The notes under the pieces are model-generated. The model was given only the letters and a program-made list of their open reading frames with translations, ran no database searches and was not told where the DNA came from. Of a stretch of DNA of 64,000 nt, positions 17,831 through 26,907 are shown in pieces. The translations under genes and the position numbers were made by a program. Source of the stretch: Bradyrhizobium sp. Gha (GTDB lineage Bacteria; Pseudomonadota; Alphaproteobacteria; Rhizobiales; Xanthobacteraceae); the NCBI RefSeq assembly GCF_900113735.1, contig NZ_FOQM01000003.1, forward strand, positions 454,992-518,991. The letters run 5' to 3'. How positions within the stretch are numbered: the first letter of the stretch is position 1; the number at the start of each line of letters is the position of its first letter.

Positions 17831-19642
17831 TCACGGGCCTGCGACCTGTTGCAGCGTGTTGAAGCGCGCCTTCTGTTCGCTGCTCAGCGTCGCATAGAAC
17901 TCGTCCAGCGCGGGCTCGACCAGGTTGGCGGCCGTCAGCATGGCCTCGAGCCGGTGCTGCATCGCTTCGAGCCGCCCGACAGGCGTCAGCGGTCTATCGT
18001 TAGGGCAAGCCGCCTGCAGGCCCTCAACGCCCTTCGCTGTCGCTTCACTGAGGCGGTCGAGCGCGTCCTTCTGCTTTCCGGACGGATGGAGCACAGCCTC
18101 GATCCGTTGGATCGGCAACTGGGTCAGGCCGGATTTCGGATCGCTACAGGTCTCGGCGCCGGCTTGCTGCTGCTGCGCGCGGTCGCCGACATTGGGGCCG
18201 AGCGCGTTGAAGCGGGCCTGCTGCTCGTCGCTGAGCGAGTTGTAGAAATTCTCCAGTGCCGGTCGCACGATCTTGACCGCTTCCAGCGTCGCGCTGATGC
18301 GGTTCATCATGGCCCGCAACCGGCCAGGCGGCGTCAACGCATAGGTCTCTGAACAGGAGTTCTTGAATACGTCGGCTGCCTTGGCCGCCGCCGCCTTCAA
18401 TTCGTCGAGCAGCGCGCGTTGCTCCGGCGTCGGCTGCACAGCCCTCTCGATATCGGCAAGCGGCCAGGCGGTGACGCCCTTGTCCGGGGTGCCACACATC
18501 TGCTGTAGCGTTTGCGGGCTCACTTGGGCCCGCTGGCGCGCGCGCGAGCCGCCGGCTTGCGGATAGTCATAGGGGGGCATTCTGGCATAGGCGGAATAGG
18601 GGCTGTCGCCACCCCAGAACACGGTATCGACGAAGTCGTCATATGCGTATGCCCAGTAGTCAGGCTCGTAAGCATAGGACCAGAACGTGTAGTCGAAAAT
18701 GTCGGAATAGGCGTAAGGCCAGAACACGGGCCCGAGCCACGCCACGAACACCGCGGGGTGGCGGTGTCGCCAGGCGTCCCGAGGAGCCCAGCCGTTCTCG
18801 CGGGTGGTGAGCGCCGCCTGCGTTTGTGCATTCGCCTGCTGACGGAGCGGCTCGGCAAATCGCCCGCGCTCGGCCGCCTGCGCAGCCGCGGAAGCGCCGG
18901 CTCGCCCAACTGTGGCGGGCTCAGGTCCCAGCCGCTGCAACCGCGCCTGATCGCGCTGTTGCATGCTCTGCTCGCGCTTGAGCAGGCGGTTCTGCGTCTG
19001 CAGTGTCCGCTCCTGTGCACGTTGCGCCCGCGCGCCTTCCGGCTTCTGCGATTGCAATTGCTGCACGCGCTGTTGCATCCGGTCGATACGGCCCTGCCGT
19101 TCCGCGCTTTGGCGTGTGAGCAGCTCGCGCTGCCGCTGCTGCGCGATTTGCTGTCGCTGCTGGATCTGCTGCTGATGCTGTTGCGCGCGCTGTTCCGTCT
19201 GCTCCTGTCGCGACGGCCGCGCGCTCACGGCGGGTGGCGCGCTTGGGCGCGAGTGGGCGGCGATATGCGGCGCCGGTCGCGGGGCCATGGCCGGACGTTG
19301 CGGCGCTGCCGGCGCCCGATGGAATTCAGGCCGAGGCGCCGCGAAGTGCGGGGCAGCCCGCGGCGGCGGTGCAGCAAAGTGTGGGGTCGGACGCGGTGGC
19401 GGTGCGGCGAAGTGCGGCGCCGGATGCGGCGCCATCGCCGGTGGATGGAACGCCGGCGCGGCGGGACGGGCCATGGCTGGCGGCGCCGCCGGACGAGCCA
19501 TTGCAGGTGGCGCGGCTGGACGTGCAGCCGGTGCCGGCGGTCCGCCCCTTCCATGGTGGTCCTGGGCGGACGCGCTGACGCTCGCCGCGACCATCGAAGC
19601 ACCGACCAAAAACACCGAAAGGCAAACGCCACGCGGAAGCAT
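17831..19642 (-). CDS. Secreted proline/alanine-rich protein with two LTXXQ (Spy/CpxP-like) repeats
   Basis: This protein is about 603 residues. It starts at the ATG at 19642, which follows GGGAGC and opens a good signal peptide (MLPRGVCLSVFLVGASMVAA, cleaved after SASA). Next comes a low-complexity region of repeated ARPAAPPAM and HFAAPPPR units, a Gln/Arg-rich predicted coiled coil, a Tyr/Trp-rich block (WSYAYEPDYWAYAYDDF), and two C-terminal helical repeats with LTPPGRLRAM and LTPVGRLEAM plus matching ARFNAL/ARFNTL ends. Such repeats occur in periplasmic envelope-stress proteins. The function is unknown. The frame opens further upstream to 19681, without a better start. Confidence 0.72.
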   Translation of the reverse strand: MLPRGVCLSVFLVGASMVAASVSASAQDHHGRGGPPAPAARPAAPPAMARPAAPPAMARPAAPAFHPPAMAPHPAPHFAAPPPRPTPHFAAPPPRAAPHFAAPRPEFHRAPAAPQRPAMAPRPAPHIAAHSRPSAPPAVSARPSRQEQTEQRAQQHQQQIQQRQQIAQQRQRELLTRQSAERQGRIDRMQQRVQQLQSQKPEGARAQRAQERTLQTQNRLLKREQSMQQRDQARLQRLGPEPATVGRAGASAAAQAAERGRFAEPLRQQANAQTQAALTTRENGWAPRDAWRHRHPAVFVAWLGPVFWPYAYSDIFDYTFWSYAYEPDYWAYAYDDFVDTVFWGGDSPYSAYARMPPYDYPQAGGSRARQRAQVSPQTLQQMCGTPDKGVTAWPLADIERAVQPTPEQRALLDELKAAAAKAADVFKNSCSETYALTPPGRLRAMMNRISATLEAVKIVRPALENFYNSLSDEQQARFNALGPNVGDRAQQQQAGAETCSDPKSGLTQLPIQRIEAVLHPSGKQKDALDRLSEATAKGVEGLQAACPNDRPLTPVGRLEAMQHRLEAMLTAANLVEPALDEFYATLSSEQKARFNTLQQVAGP

Positions 19643-19700
19643 GATTGTCGCTCCCAGCTCGTAATCGCCCACGACTTTCAACGCGCGGATGGGGGATTGG

Positions 19701-19828
19701 TTCGTTGTTGATTGTCGCCCTGCGATCTTCCGACGCAGGCAGTCTCACGAGACATCCTGCGTCAGCGTCGTTGCGAAATGCTCCAGGGCCCAGTCGACCT
19801 GGTCGCTGGTGATCACCAGCGGCGGCGC
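19701..19828 (-). pseudogene. Displaced copy of the rocD 3' end
   Basis: This 128-base segment matches 23648-23775 with about ten mismatches counted by eye (about 92%). Read on the minus strand it encodes the last 28 codons of ornithine aminotransferase, ending in LTQDVS and the TGA at 19745-19747, plus 44 bases of 3' flank. Similarity stops abruptly at GGCGGCGC, where rocD continues and this copy runs into unrelated sequence. It is a 3' fragment with no start and cannot be functional. Confidence 0.85.
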
Positions 19829-19935
19829 GCCGTCTCGAACCACAAGGCCCGTTCGACCAGTTCCACGGCCGATCCGTCGGAGATGCCGTCGCTGGCCGAC
19901 TTAAACCGGAATGGTTCGCCCTCTGTAGATGGCAC

Positions 19936-21345
19936 CTACGCGGCAATCACACGATTGCGACCTTCATGTTTGGCGCGATAGAGCCGCTGATCGGCGACGC
20001 TCAGGAATCCGTCAACCGTGTCTCCATCGCGCCCGAGCTCCGACACCCCAACACTGATGGTGACGCCGACCGACGGTTGGGCTCCGACGTCGAATGCAGT
20101 GCTTTCAATGGCCGATCGAAGGCGCTCCGCCACAGCGCAAGCCGTGTCGAGGGTCGCCCCCGGCAGCAACACCATGAACTCTTCACCGCCCACGCGCGCG
20201 ACAGAGTCGTAAGGGCGGATCGCCTCCAGACACTTGCGCACGAATACGCGGAGGACCTCATCGCCGACGCTGTGACCACGTGAGTCATTGATGTCCTTGA
20301 AATGGTCGATGTCGAGCGACAGCAGGGATAGTGGAGCACCGCTTCGCTCGGCTCGCGCGATCTCGGCGCCGATATGTTCGATGAAGTGGCGCCGATTTCC
20401 GGCACCGGTCAGCGGGTCGGTGGCAGCGAGGCGTTCCAGCCTTTGATTGCTCAGCTGGACCTGCTGTAGTGCCCTTTGAGTGTCTGCCATCGACGCGGCC
20501 AGGCGGGCTGCCATTTCTTCCTGGCTATAGATGGTCGCGAATGATTGCGTCGTTCGGAAAGCCTGGACAACGCCATAGCTGAGCAGGAAGAAGCCGCCAG
20601 CAAAGATCGCGTGGGCGAGCCACCACATGTGATTCCACGGCGCCGCCAGAATGAACGCGAGCGACGATAGCGCAAACCACGCGACCGAAATGCCGAAAAT
20701 GAGCATGAGCGGCGAGTGAATCCGTCGCATGAGCATGACCGCGACGTTCAGCGCGCTGAACACCAGTGCGCCGCCCTCCATGGACAAGCGGACCACCGGG
20801 TGTCCGGCAAAGGGGGAATAGGCGATCAAAGCGACGGCTATGTCCATCGTCAGGAACAGGCCAATCCAGATCAGCCATGCGCGCGCATCCGAACGCTTCT
20901 CGACCTTGTCTGACGGCTGGTTGTAGCTGAGCAGCCCAACGAAGAGCAGGATCGACATCGCGAGACGCGACGCCGGTCCATAGAGCAGAAACAGCCATAT
21001 ATTTCGGTGTGCCAGCCCGGTGAAGGCGCCGTGCGGCGCGTAGATCAGCACGAAGCCGAGAAAACCCAGGGTCATCCAACGCAACAGAGGTTCGCCTGAA
21101 GACCGGTAGCAACGCCATGTCACATAGGTGACGAACAGCCCTTCGAGGGTGGCGACGGCAATCGCGAATTCGTGGAACAGGTGATTTTCGAATTTTAGCG
21201 TGGGATCCTGCTGGAAATAGAGGTAGGCGATGAACAGGGCAGGCATCAGGGCGAAGGCGATGAGGAGAAGGCTCGTATACGCCTGTGTGACCAGCCGGAG
21301 CGCGTTGGGCGGCTCGGATACCGCAAGATCGGTGCTCATATGCAT
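19936..21345 (-). CDS. Membrane-bound diguanylate cyclase (GGDEF)
   Basis: This 469-residue protein is predicted to make c-di-GMP from two GTP. About eight N-terminal transmembrane segments (residues 20-260) form an uncharacterised sensor resembling MASE-type domains. A short coiled linker (residues 270-300) leads to a GGDEF domain with DPLTGAGNRR and the active-site loop GGEEF at 386-390. An inhibitory I-site RxxD is present as RPYD (377-380), five residues before the loop. An ATG two codons later (21339) is an alternative start. It is transcribed leftward within the segment bounded by rocD-tail copies. Confidence 0.92.
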   Translation of the reverse strand: MHMSTDLAVSEPPNALRLVTQAYTSLLLIAFALMPALFIAYLYFQQDPTLKFENHLFHEFAIAVATLEGLFVTYVTWRCYRSSGEPLLRWMTLGFLGFVLIYAPHGAFTGLAHRNIWLFLLYGPASRLAMSILLFVGLLSYNQPSDKVEKRSDARAWLIWIGLFLTMDIAVALIAYSPFAGHPVVRLSMEGGALVFSALNVAVMLMRRIHSPLMLIFGISVAWFALSSLAFILAAPWNHMWWLAHAIFAGGFFLLSYGVVQAFRTTQSFATIYSQEEMAARLAASMADTQRALQQVQLSNQRLERLAATDPLTGAGNRRHFIEHIGAEIARAERSGAPLSLLSLDIDHFKDINDSRGHSVGDEVLRVFVRKCLEAIRPYDSVARVGGEEFMVLLPGATLDTACAVAERLRSAIESTAFDVGAQPSVGVTISVGVSELGRDGDTVDGFLSVADQRLYRAKHEGRNRVIAA

Positions 21346-21924
21346 CTACCGTCTCCCATGATGATACCTGCAGTCGTTTGATGGACTGTCGGTGGCTCGC
21401 CGGCCGCGAGAGCGCGGTCAAACCGGGACGATTTTCGGGAGTCGCACAGCCGGTCGAGGAAGATTTATGGCAACAACGTTAACACGCCTTGCCCATCAAC
21501 TCCAAGGATTTACAACCTCTACGGGAGGATCGGCGAGCGATCACCGGTGGCACGGCCTCGTGGTTGAGGCGTGCCGATGGAGGCGTCAGATCACGTCCAC
21601 CTGCCGATCAGAGGCCGGTGGAAGCCGTTCGGGACAGCTCGCGATGCTCTCCCGTCCGTTCGCTCTTGCCACTCGCGCGACCTCAAAGTCATGGATCCAC
21701 CTTGACGGGCGCACCTCGTGGCTTTGGCCGCGTTAACGATGTCCGAACCGGCCGGGTGATCGCAAACCGCTTTTGCCGGACGAAGCGCTTACCGTCGCGG
21801 TTTGCGAAGCGTTGATCGAGTTCCTACGATCGGCGCACGAGCGTACAACATGTGGTATTAAGCTGCGATCCATGCTACCTGTAAGAACATCACTGGAACA
21901 GCCGGCGTCAGCAAAGGTTCGACT
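21346..21924. other. Divergent intergenic region between two c-di-GMP genes
   Basis: The 579 bases between the divergently transcribed cyclase and GGDEF-EAL genes contain only short frames without convincing ribosome sites or homology. It should hold both promoters. I could not identify a specific operator or non-coding RNA. Confidence 0.5.
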
Positions 21925-21927
21925 GTG

Positions 21928-23556
21928 ATGAACTCAACGCCACGATCGCGCGTACTGCACGCCGCTTGGTTCGATTGGCGTAGTTCCGCCGCAAGGGATT
22001 TCATTGCTCTCTTTGGGGGCGTCGTTCTCGCTTCGATCTTGGCGCATGTCTATGAGCTTGGTCCTCGTCTGTTTCAGCTAGGACAGGGCTATGCGGATTC
22101 GGCACCCGACGACATCGTTTTCATCATATTCGTCGCGTTCTTCCTGAGCCTTGCGCTGACGATCTTCAGTGTTCGCCGCTATCGCGAGCTCGTCTGCGAA
22201 ACCAAGGCACGAACCATTGCTGAAGGAGAGGCGCGCGATCTGGCGCGACACGATCCGTTGACCGGCCTGCCTAACCGTCGCCTGTTTGACGAAAAACTTG
22301 ACGCGTGCCTTGCCCTCGCCAGCGACACGCACCAGGTGGCCGTTCTGATGCTTGGCCTTGATGGCTTCAAGAGGATCAAGGACACGCATGGCCACGCAGG
22401 GGGGGACAAGGCACTATGCGAATTTGCCAACAGGGTCGCTGGCATCTTGCGCAAGGATGGCGTGCTGGCGAGGATTGGGGACGACGAATTCGGGATTGTC
22501 CTGCCAGACATCAGCTCCCTAGACGTTCCCACCAATCTGGCGCGCCGTATTGTGGCGTCGGCCGCCGACACTTTCGCGGTCGAGACCGGGGCAGCCGAGC
22601 TTGGGGTTGCAATTGGCATCGCCATCGCTCCGATCAACGGCGTCAATCTCCGCGAATTGGTCCGGCGCGCAGATCGTGCACTTTATCGCGCACAAGGCGA
22701 TGGCAGGCCGTGTGTTCGCTTTTTCGAGCCAGAGATGGACATGCATGTCGAGCGCCGCATCCAGATCGAGCGAGAGCTTCGCAGCGCCATCACGGCGGAT
22801 ATCATCGAACCGCACTACCAGCCGCTGGTTTCGCTCAAAGGGAATTGCATCATCGGGTTCGAGGCCCTCGCGCGCTGGGAAAACAGGACGTTGGGGCGTG
22901 TTCCACCCGACGTGTTCATTCCGATTGCAGAGGAAACGGGCCTCATCAACGCGCTTGGAGATCAGCTTTTTCGCCGCGCCTGTTTCGATGCCAAGGCGTG
23001 GCCGGAGGCGTTTATGCTTGCCTTCAATATTTCGCCCATTCAATTGCGTGATCCCGCGCTTGGACAGCGCATTTTATCGATCCTTGGGCAAACCGGGCTC
23101 AGTCCGAGCCGCCTGGAAATTGAAATTACCGAGAGCGCGTTCGTGGAAAAGACCGGGGTTGCGAAGGCTGTGATTGATGAACTCCGTCAAGCCGGTGTCC
23201 GCATCGCGCTCGATGATTTCGGAACAGGTTATGCGACGCTCAGCCAGCTGCTTTCGTTTCGCCTCGACAAGATCAAGATAGACCGCAGCTTCGTGTCGCA
23301 TCTCGACGACAGTACCGACAGCCGGGTGATCGTTCGTGCCATCCTGGGCCTTGCAAAAGGATTTGGCTTGACGACCACGGCCGAGGGCGTCGAAGACGCA
23401 GGTCAACTGGCCTATCTGTTGGCCAATGGCTGCACCGAAGGACAAGGCTACCTATTCAGTGATGCCGTCCCGGCCGTCGGTATTCCCGCGCTGCTTGATC
23501 GCGAATTCGACCGCACGGCGGTTGCTGAAGATGGCCCAAGAAGTCTGCATGCGTGA
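21928..23556 (+). CDS. GGDEF-EAL protein, probable c-di-GMP phosphodiesterase
   Basis: This protein is about 542 residues, starting at the ATG at 21928 or the adjacent GTG at 21925. Two transmembrane segments (about 20-45 and 58-80) enclose a short periplasmic loop. The GGDEF domain has DPLTGLPNRR, but its signature reads GDDEF (about 185-189), and the I-site Asp is replaced by Gly, so cyclase activity is doubtful. The EAL domain looks intact: FEALARW (Glu313), NISP, ITESAF, and LDDFGTGYATL (Asp430, Asp431). Net hydrolysis of c-di-GMP is the likely activity, with the GGDEF domain perhaps sensing GTP. Confidence 0.9.
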   Translation: MNSTPRSRVLHAAWFDWRSSAARDFIALFGGVVLASILAHVYELGPRLFQLGQGYADSAPDDIVFIIFVAFFLSLALTIFSVRRYRELVCETKARTIAEGEARDLARHDPLTGLPNRRLFDEKLDACLALASDTHQVAVLMLGLDGFKRIKDTHGHAGGDKALCEFANRVAGILRKDGVLARIGDDEFGIVLPDISSLDVPTNLARRIVASAADTFAVETGAAELGVAIGIAIAPINGVNLRELVRRADRALYRAQGDGRPCVRFFEPEMDMHVERRIQIERELRSAITADIIEPHYQPLVSLKGNCIIGFEALARWENRTLGRVPPDVFIPIAEETGLINALGDQLFRRACFDAKAWPEAFMLAFNISPIQLRDPALGQRILSILGQTGLSPSRLEIEITESAFVEKTGVAKAVIDELRQAGVRIALDDFGTGYATLSQLLSFRLDKIKIDRSFVSHLDDSTDSRVIVRAILGLAKGFGLTTTAEGVEDAGQLAYLLANGCTEGQGYLFSDAVPAVGIPALLDREFDRTAVAEDGPRSLHA

Positions 23557-23691
23557 GCCGATGGCTGGCGCTGACGCGGTTCGTCATGGCGCGCAAGTGG
23601 CTTGTGGCGTCAGCCCATAGGAATCAAACGCGCAGGTGGCGAAATCGTTCGTTCGTGACTGCCGCCCTGCGGTGTTCCGACGCAAGCAGCC

Positions 23692-24906
23692 TCACGAGAA
23701 ATCCTGCGTCAGCGTCGTTGCGAAATGCTCCAGCGCCCAGTCGACCTGGTCGCTGGTGATCACCAGCGGCGGCGCGATGCGGATCGTGTGCTCATGGGTA
23801 TCCTTGGCGAGGATGCCCTTGGCCTGGAGCACTTCGCAGTAGCGTCGTGCGCGCCCGGCCTCGGGATGCAGCTCGACCGCCAGCATCAAGCCACGCCCGC
23901 GGACCTCGCGGATCGTGTTGGCGCGGATGTCTTTCAGGCCTTCCAGAAAGCGTGCGCCCTGCCTGGCCGCGTTCTCGATCATGCCTTCCTCGACCAGCAC
24001 GCGCATGGCGGCGCGCGCCACCGCGCAGGCAAGCGGGTTGCCGCCGAAGGTCGAGCCATGCTGCCCGGGCCTCAGCGTGCCGAGCACCTCGTTGTTCGAG
24101 AGCACGGCCGACACGGGATAGAAGCCGCCCGATAGCGCCTTGCCGAGCAACGTCACATCCGCCTCGATTCCCTCGTGCTGTTCGGCCAGCAGCTTGCCGG
24201 TGCGGCCAAGCCCGGTCTGGATCTCGTCTAGCACCAGCATCACGTTGTTGGTGGTGCAGAGCTCCCGCACCTTCGCAAAGTAGCCGGCCGGGGGAATGAT
24301 GACACCGACCTCGCCCTGGATCGGCTCGACCAGAAAGGCGACGGTGTTTGGCGTGATCGCCGCCGCGAGGGCGGCCGCGTCGCCGAACGGGATGATCTTG
24401 AAGCCCGGCGCGAAAGGCCCAAAGTGCTTGCGGGTCTCAGGGTCGGTCGAAAAGCCGACGATACCCAGTGTGCGTCCGTGGAAATTATTGGCGCAGACGA
24501 CGATCTCGGCCTGGCCGTCCGGGACGCCTTTCACCTGATAGCCCCATTTGCGGACCGACTTGATCGCGCTTTCGACCGCCTCGGCGCCGCTGTTCATCGG
24601 CAGCACCTTGTGGGAGCCGGTCAGCGCCGCGATCTCCTCGTAGAAGGGGGCGAGCTGGTCGTTGTGGAAAGCGCGCGAGGTGAGCGTCAACCGGTGTGCC
24701 TGCTCCACCATCGCCGCCAGGATCTTGGGGTGGCAGTGGCCCTGGCTGACTGCGGAATAGGCGGAGAGGCAATCGAGATAACGGTTGCCCTCGGTATCCC
24801 AGACCCAGACACCTTCGCCACGCGAGAGGACGACCCCGATTGGTTCGTAATTGTGGGTGCCGAGGCGCCTTTCCGTTGCGAGGACATCAATGACCGACGC
24901 GCTCAT
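23692..24906 (-). CDS. rocD: Ornithine--oxo-acid aminotransferase
   Basis: This 404-residue class III PLP aminotransferase converts ornithine and 2-oxoglutarate to glutamate semialdehyde and glutamate in arginine/ornithine catabolism. Features include [12 protein letters not shown] near residue 105, NNFHGRTLG near 143, [12 protein letters not shown] near 225 with the PLP-ring Asp, and LLGKALSGG with the Schiff-base Lys near 253. The length is that of the family. Its last 28 codons and 3' flank are duplicated at 19701-19828. No arginase or ornithine cyclodeaminase gene is adjacent. Confidence 0.93.
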   Translation of the reverse strand: MSASVIDVLATERRLGTHNYEPIGVVLSRGEGVWVWDTEGNRYLDCLSAYSAVSQGHCHPKILAAMVEQAHRLTLTSRAFHNDQLAPFYEEIAALTGSHKVLPMNSGAEAVESAIKSVRKWGYQVKGVPDGQAEIVVCANNFHGRTLGIVGFSTDPETRKHFGPFAPGFKIIPFGDAAALAAAITPNTVAFLVEPIQGEVGVIIPPAGYFAKVRELCTTNNVMLVLDEIQTGLGRTGKLLAEQHEGIEADVTLLGKALSGGFYPVSAVLSNNEVLGTLRPGQHGSTFGGNPLACAVARAAMRVLVEEGMIENAARQGARFLEGLKDIRANTIREVRGRGLMLAVELHPEAGRARRYCEVLQAKGILAKDTHEHTIRIAPPLVITSDQVDWALEHFATTLTQDFS

Positions 24907-24958
24907 CTTTCTTCACTCCTTGCTGCGCGCCGGTGTTGACCGACTGCGCCGGCCGCAC

Positions 24959-25204
24959 TCAATTGATGTGGGTATCGGCCTGCCCGCCCGGAAGTCTTCG
25001 GACCGGCGATATTCGTCGAGCTTCGATCTGATCCGCAGGATCGCCCCGGCCGTGATTCATGCCGAGCGCGGCCAGCATCGCGATGACCGCGACCGGGCTG
25101 CCTGAGGTCACGAAGATGCCGCAGACCAGCAGCAGCGCCAGCGCGAGCTCGGATAGCTGGAACGCGAAGATCACGAAGATGATCATCAGCAGCCCCGTCG
25201 GCAC
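24959..25204 (-). CDS. Small hydrophobic protein or membrane-protein remnant
   Basis: This 81-residue frame from a GTG start is half hydrophobic: two likely transmembrane segments (LLMIIFVIFAFQLSELALAL and the following LLVCGIFVTSGSPVAVIAML). The second half is basic and low in structure. It lies on the same strand between the P450 and rocD genes. It may be a genuine small membrane protein or the leftover of a transporter. No family is recognised. Confidence 0.3.
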   Translation of the reverse strand: MPTGLLMIIFVIFAFQLSELALALLLVCGIFVTSGSPVAVIAMLAALGMNHGRGDPADQIEARRISPVRRLPGGQADTHIN

Positions 25205-25258
25205 CGTGAGGGCCGGATCAGCCCGGCGTCAGCGCAATTGATCGATAGTCATGTCGCC

Positions 25259-26479
25259 TCAGCCGATCGAGCAGGGGACGCTCAGGAAGCCGCGAAACCG
25301 CACCCGGCCGCCGCGCACCGGCTGCCCGCTCACGGCGTAGTTCGGGAAGCGCGCCAGGAAACGCGAGATCGCGATCGCGCCTTCGAGCCGCGCCAGCGCC
25401 ATGCCGGCGCATTGATGTGCGCCGGTCGCGAACGCAAGATGCCGGTTCGGCGTGCGCGCGACGTCGAAGCGTTCAGGGTCGGGAAATTGCGCCGGGTCGC
25501 GGTTGGCAGCTCCAATGCACAGCGTCACCGACGTGCCCGCTTCGAGCATGACGCCGCCGAGCTCGACCGGTTCGGTCGTCATGCGGTTGCCGAGCTGGTT
25601 CGAGCTTTCGTAGCGCAGGATCTCCTCGACAGCAGTTTTGATCAGATCCGGATTGTCGATCAACCGTTGCTTCTCGTCAGGATTGCGATGCAGCGCGACG
25701 AGGCCGTTGCCGATCAGATTGGTCGTGGTCTCGTGGCCGGCATTGAGCAGGAAGATGCAATTGTGCAGCAGTTCCTTCTCGGTCAGCCGCTCGCCGTTCT
25801 CCTCGCCCTGGATCAGGCGGGTCAGCACGTCGCGATCAGGGTTGCCCGGCTTCTGCCGCCGGCGCGCGACCAGCGTCTCGAGATAGGCGAGAAAATCCGT
25901 CACCGCCTTGTTGCCGCGCGCGGCAGCCTCGGCTGACACGACCGGCTCCAGCGCGCCAAGGATCGCCAGCGACCAGTCGCGCAGCGGCGCGCGTTGGTCA
26001 TGGGGCACGTCGAGCAGATTGCCGATCACCTCGATCGGGATCGAGGCGGCAAAATCCTCGATCAGCTCGCAATGGCCCTTGGCGGCGATGGCGTCGAGCA
26101 ATCCGTCGACCAGCTTGACGAGGTCGCCTTCCATGCCCGCGATCGCGCGCGGCGACAGCGCGCCCATGATCAGGCGCCGCACGCGGGTGTGCGCCGGCGG
26201 GTCGTTGAAGACGAGGCTCGTGGTGTGGTGCTCGTAGAGCGGGGTGTCGCCATATTTGGGCGCGAACTCGCGCTTCTTGTCCGAGCTGAACGACTTTGTG
26301 TTTTTGTAGGTGGTGACGAGGTCGTCGTAGCGCGTCAGGAACACGGTGCCGCTCGCGAGCCGCTTGACCGGGTCGTTCTCCCGCAGTGCACGATAGGTCG
26401 GGTAGGGATCGTCGTAGAATTCGCTCGTCAGCTTGGCCAGATCGAAATTAGCCGCCAATTCGTTCGCATCTGCGTTCAT
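25259..26479 (-). CDS. Cytochrome P450 (class I bacterial type)
   Basis: This 406-residue soluble haem monooxygenase would need a separate ferredoxin and reductase. The I-helix oxygen-activation motif is LLNAGHETTTN (near residue 240), the ExxR motif is EEILRYES, and the haem loop is FATGAHQCAGMALARLEG with Cys357 as the ligand. The Phe usually found at the loop start is kept. No ferredoxin gene is adjacent; the flavoprotein at 3.8 kb is a possible but distant partner. The substrate is not predictable. Confidence 0.93.
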   Translation of the reverse strand: MNADANELAANFDLAKLTSEFYDDPYPTYRALRENDPVKRLASGTVFLTRYDDLVTTYKNTKSFSSDKKREFAPKYGDTPLYEHHTTSLVFNDPPAHTRVRRLIMGALSPRAIAGMEGDLVKLVDGLLDAIAAKGHCELIEDFAASIPIEVIGNLLDVPHDQRAPLRDWSLAILGALEPVVSAEAAARGNKAVTDFLAYLETLVARRRQKPGNPDRDVLTRLIQGEENGERLTEKELLHNCIFLLNAGHETTTNLIGNGLVALHRNPDEKQRLIDNPDLIKTAVEEILRYESSNQLGNRMTTEPVELGGVMLEAGTSVTLCIGAANRDPAQFPDPERFDVARTPNRHLAFATGAHQCAGMALARLEGAIAISRFLARFPNYAVSGQPVRGGRVRFRGFLSVPCSIG

Positions 26480-26887
26480 GCGCCATACTCACCTGATGAC
26501 ACCGATATGCTGTTTCGCCCTTTCGAGCTTTGCTGACCACCGTCTACAGACATGTGGTGATTAGCAAGTCGACCGCGTCGGCAATCGCATCGTACTCTGT
26601 CGCTGATGCCGATCCTGCGCTTTCCGCTCCTCACGCTCGGCGAATGGGGGCGCGCTCAATCCATGGCAGGTGATGGGTTCGATCGACAGCGCCAGCGTTG
26701 AGCGCATCTTGCCGAGCCGGGATGTCACCTCCATCAGATCCGTGGCGAGCTCGGCTTCAAGCCGATCTGACGCCGACCGTCGATTTGGCTTACCTGGGGT
26801 GCCCCGCCGCGGTAACCTGTGACCGATTTCCGTTGGATTCTCACGCACTTAGGTTGCGATGCAGCATAGTGCTTGACTTTTGCGTGG
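26480..26887. other. Divergent intergenic region upstream of P450 and TetR genes
   Basis: These roughly 400 bases separate the P450 gene (leftward) from the efflux regulator (rightward). A 95-codon minus-strand frame at 26561-26848 has no recognisable features or ribosome site and is not called as a gene. Confidence 0.5.
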
Positions 26888-26903
26888 GTGAGTGCTTACT
26901 CAC
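26888..26903. promoter_or_regulatory. Palindromic operator upstream of the TetR-RND operon
   Basis: GTGAGTGCTTACTCAC is a perfect inverted repeat (GTGAGT, four bases, ACTCAC) ending four bases before the TetR start codon. A TTGACT element at 26873-26878 is a reasonable -35 box, putting the palindrome over the -10 region. That geometry fits autorepression by the adjacent TetR protein, with drug-type induction of the efflux genes. Confidence 0.7.
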
Positions 26904-26907
26904 TAAC

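Noticed and set aside
21489..21815. 108-codon plus-strand frame between the c-di-GMP genes
   Set aside because: Arg/Pro/Ser-rich, with no motif and no ribosome site; treated as intergenic.
26561..26848. 95-codon minus-strand frame upstream of the P450 gene
   Set aside because: No ribosome site, no recognisable motif and position in a divergent promoter region.
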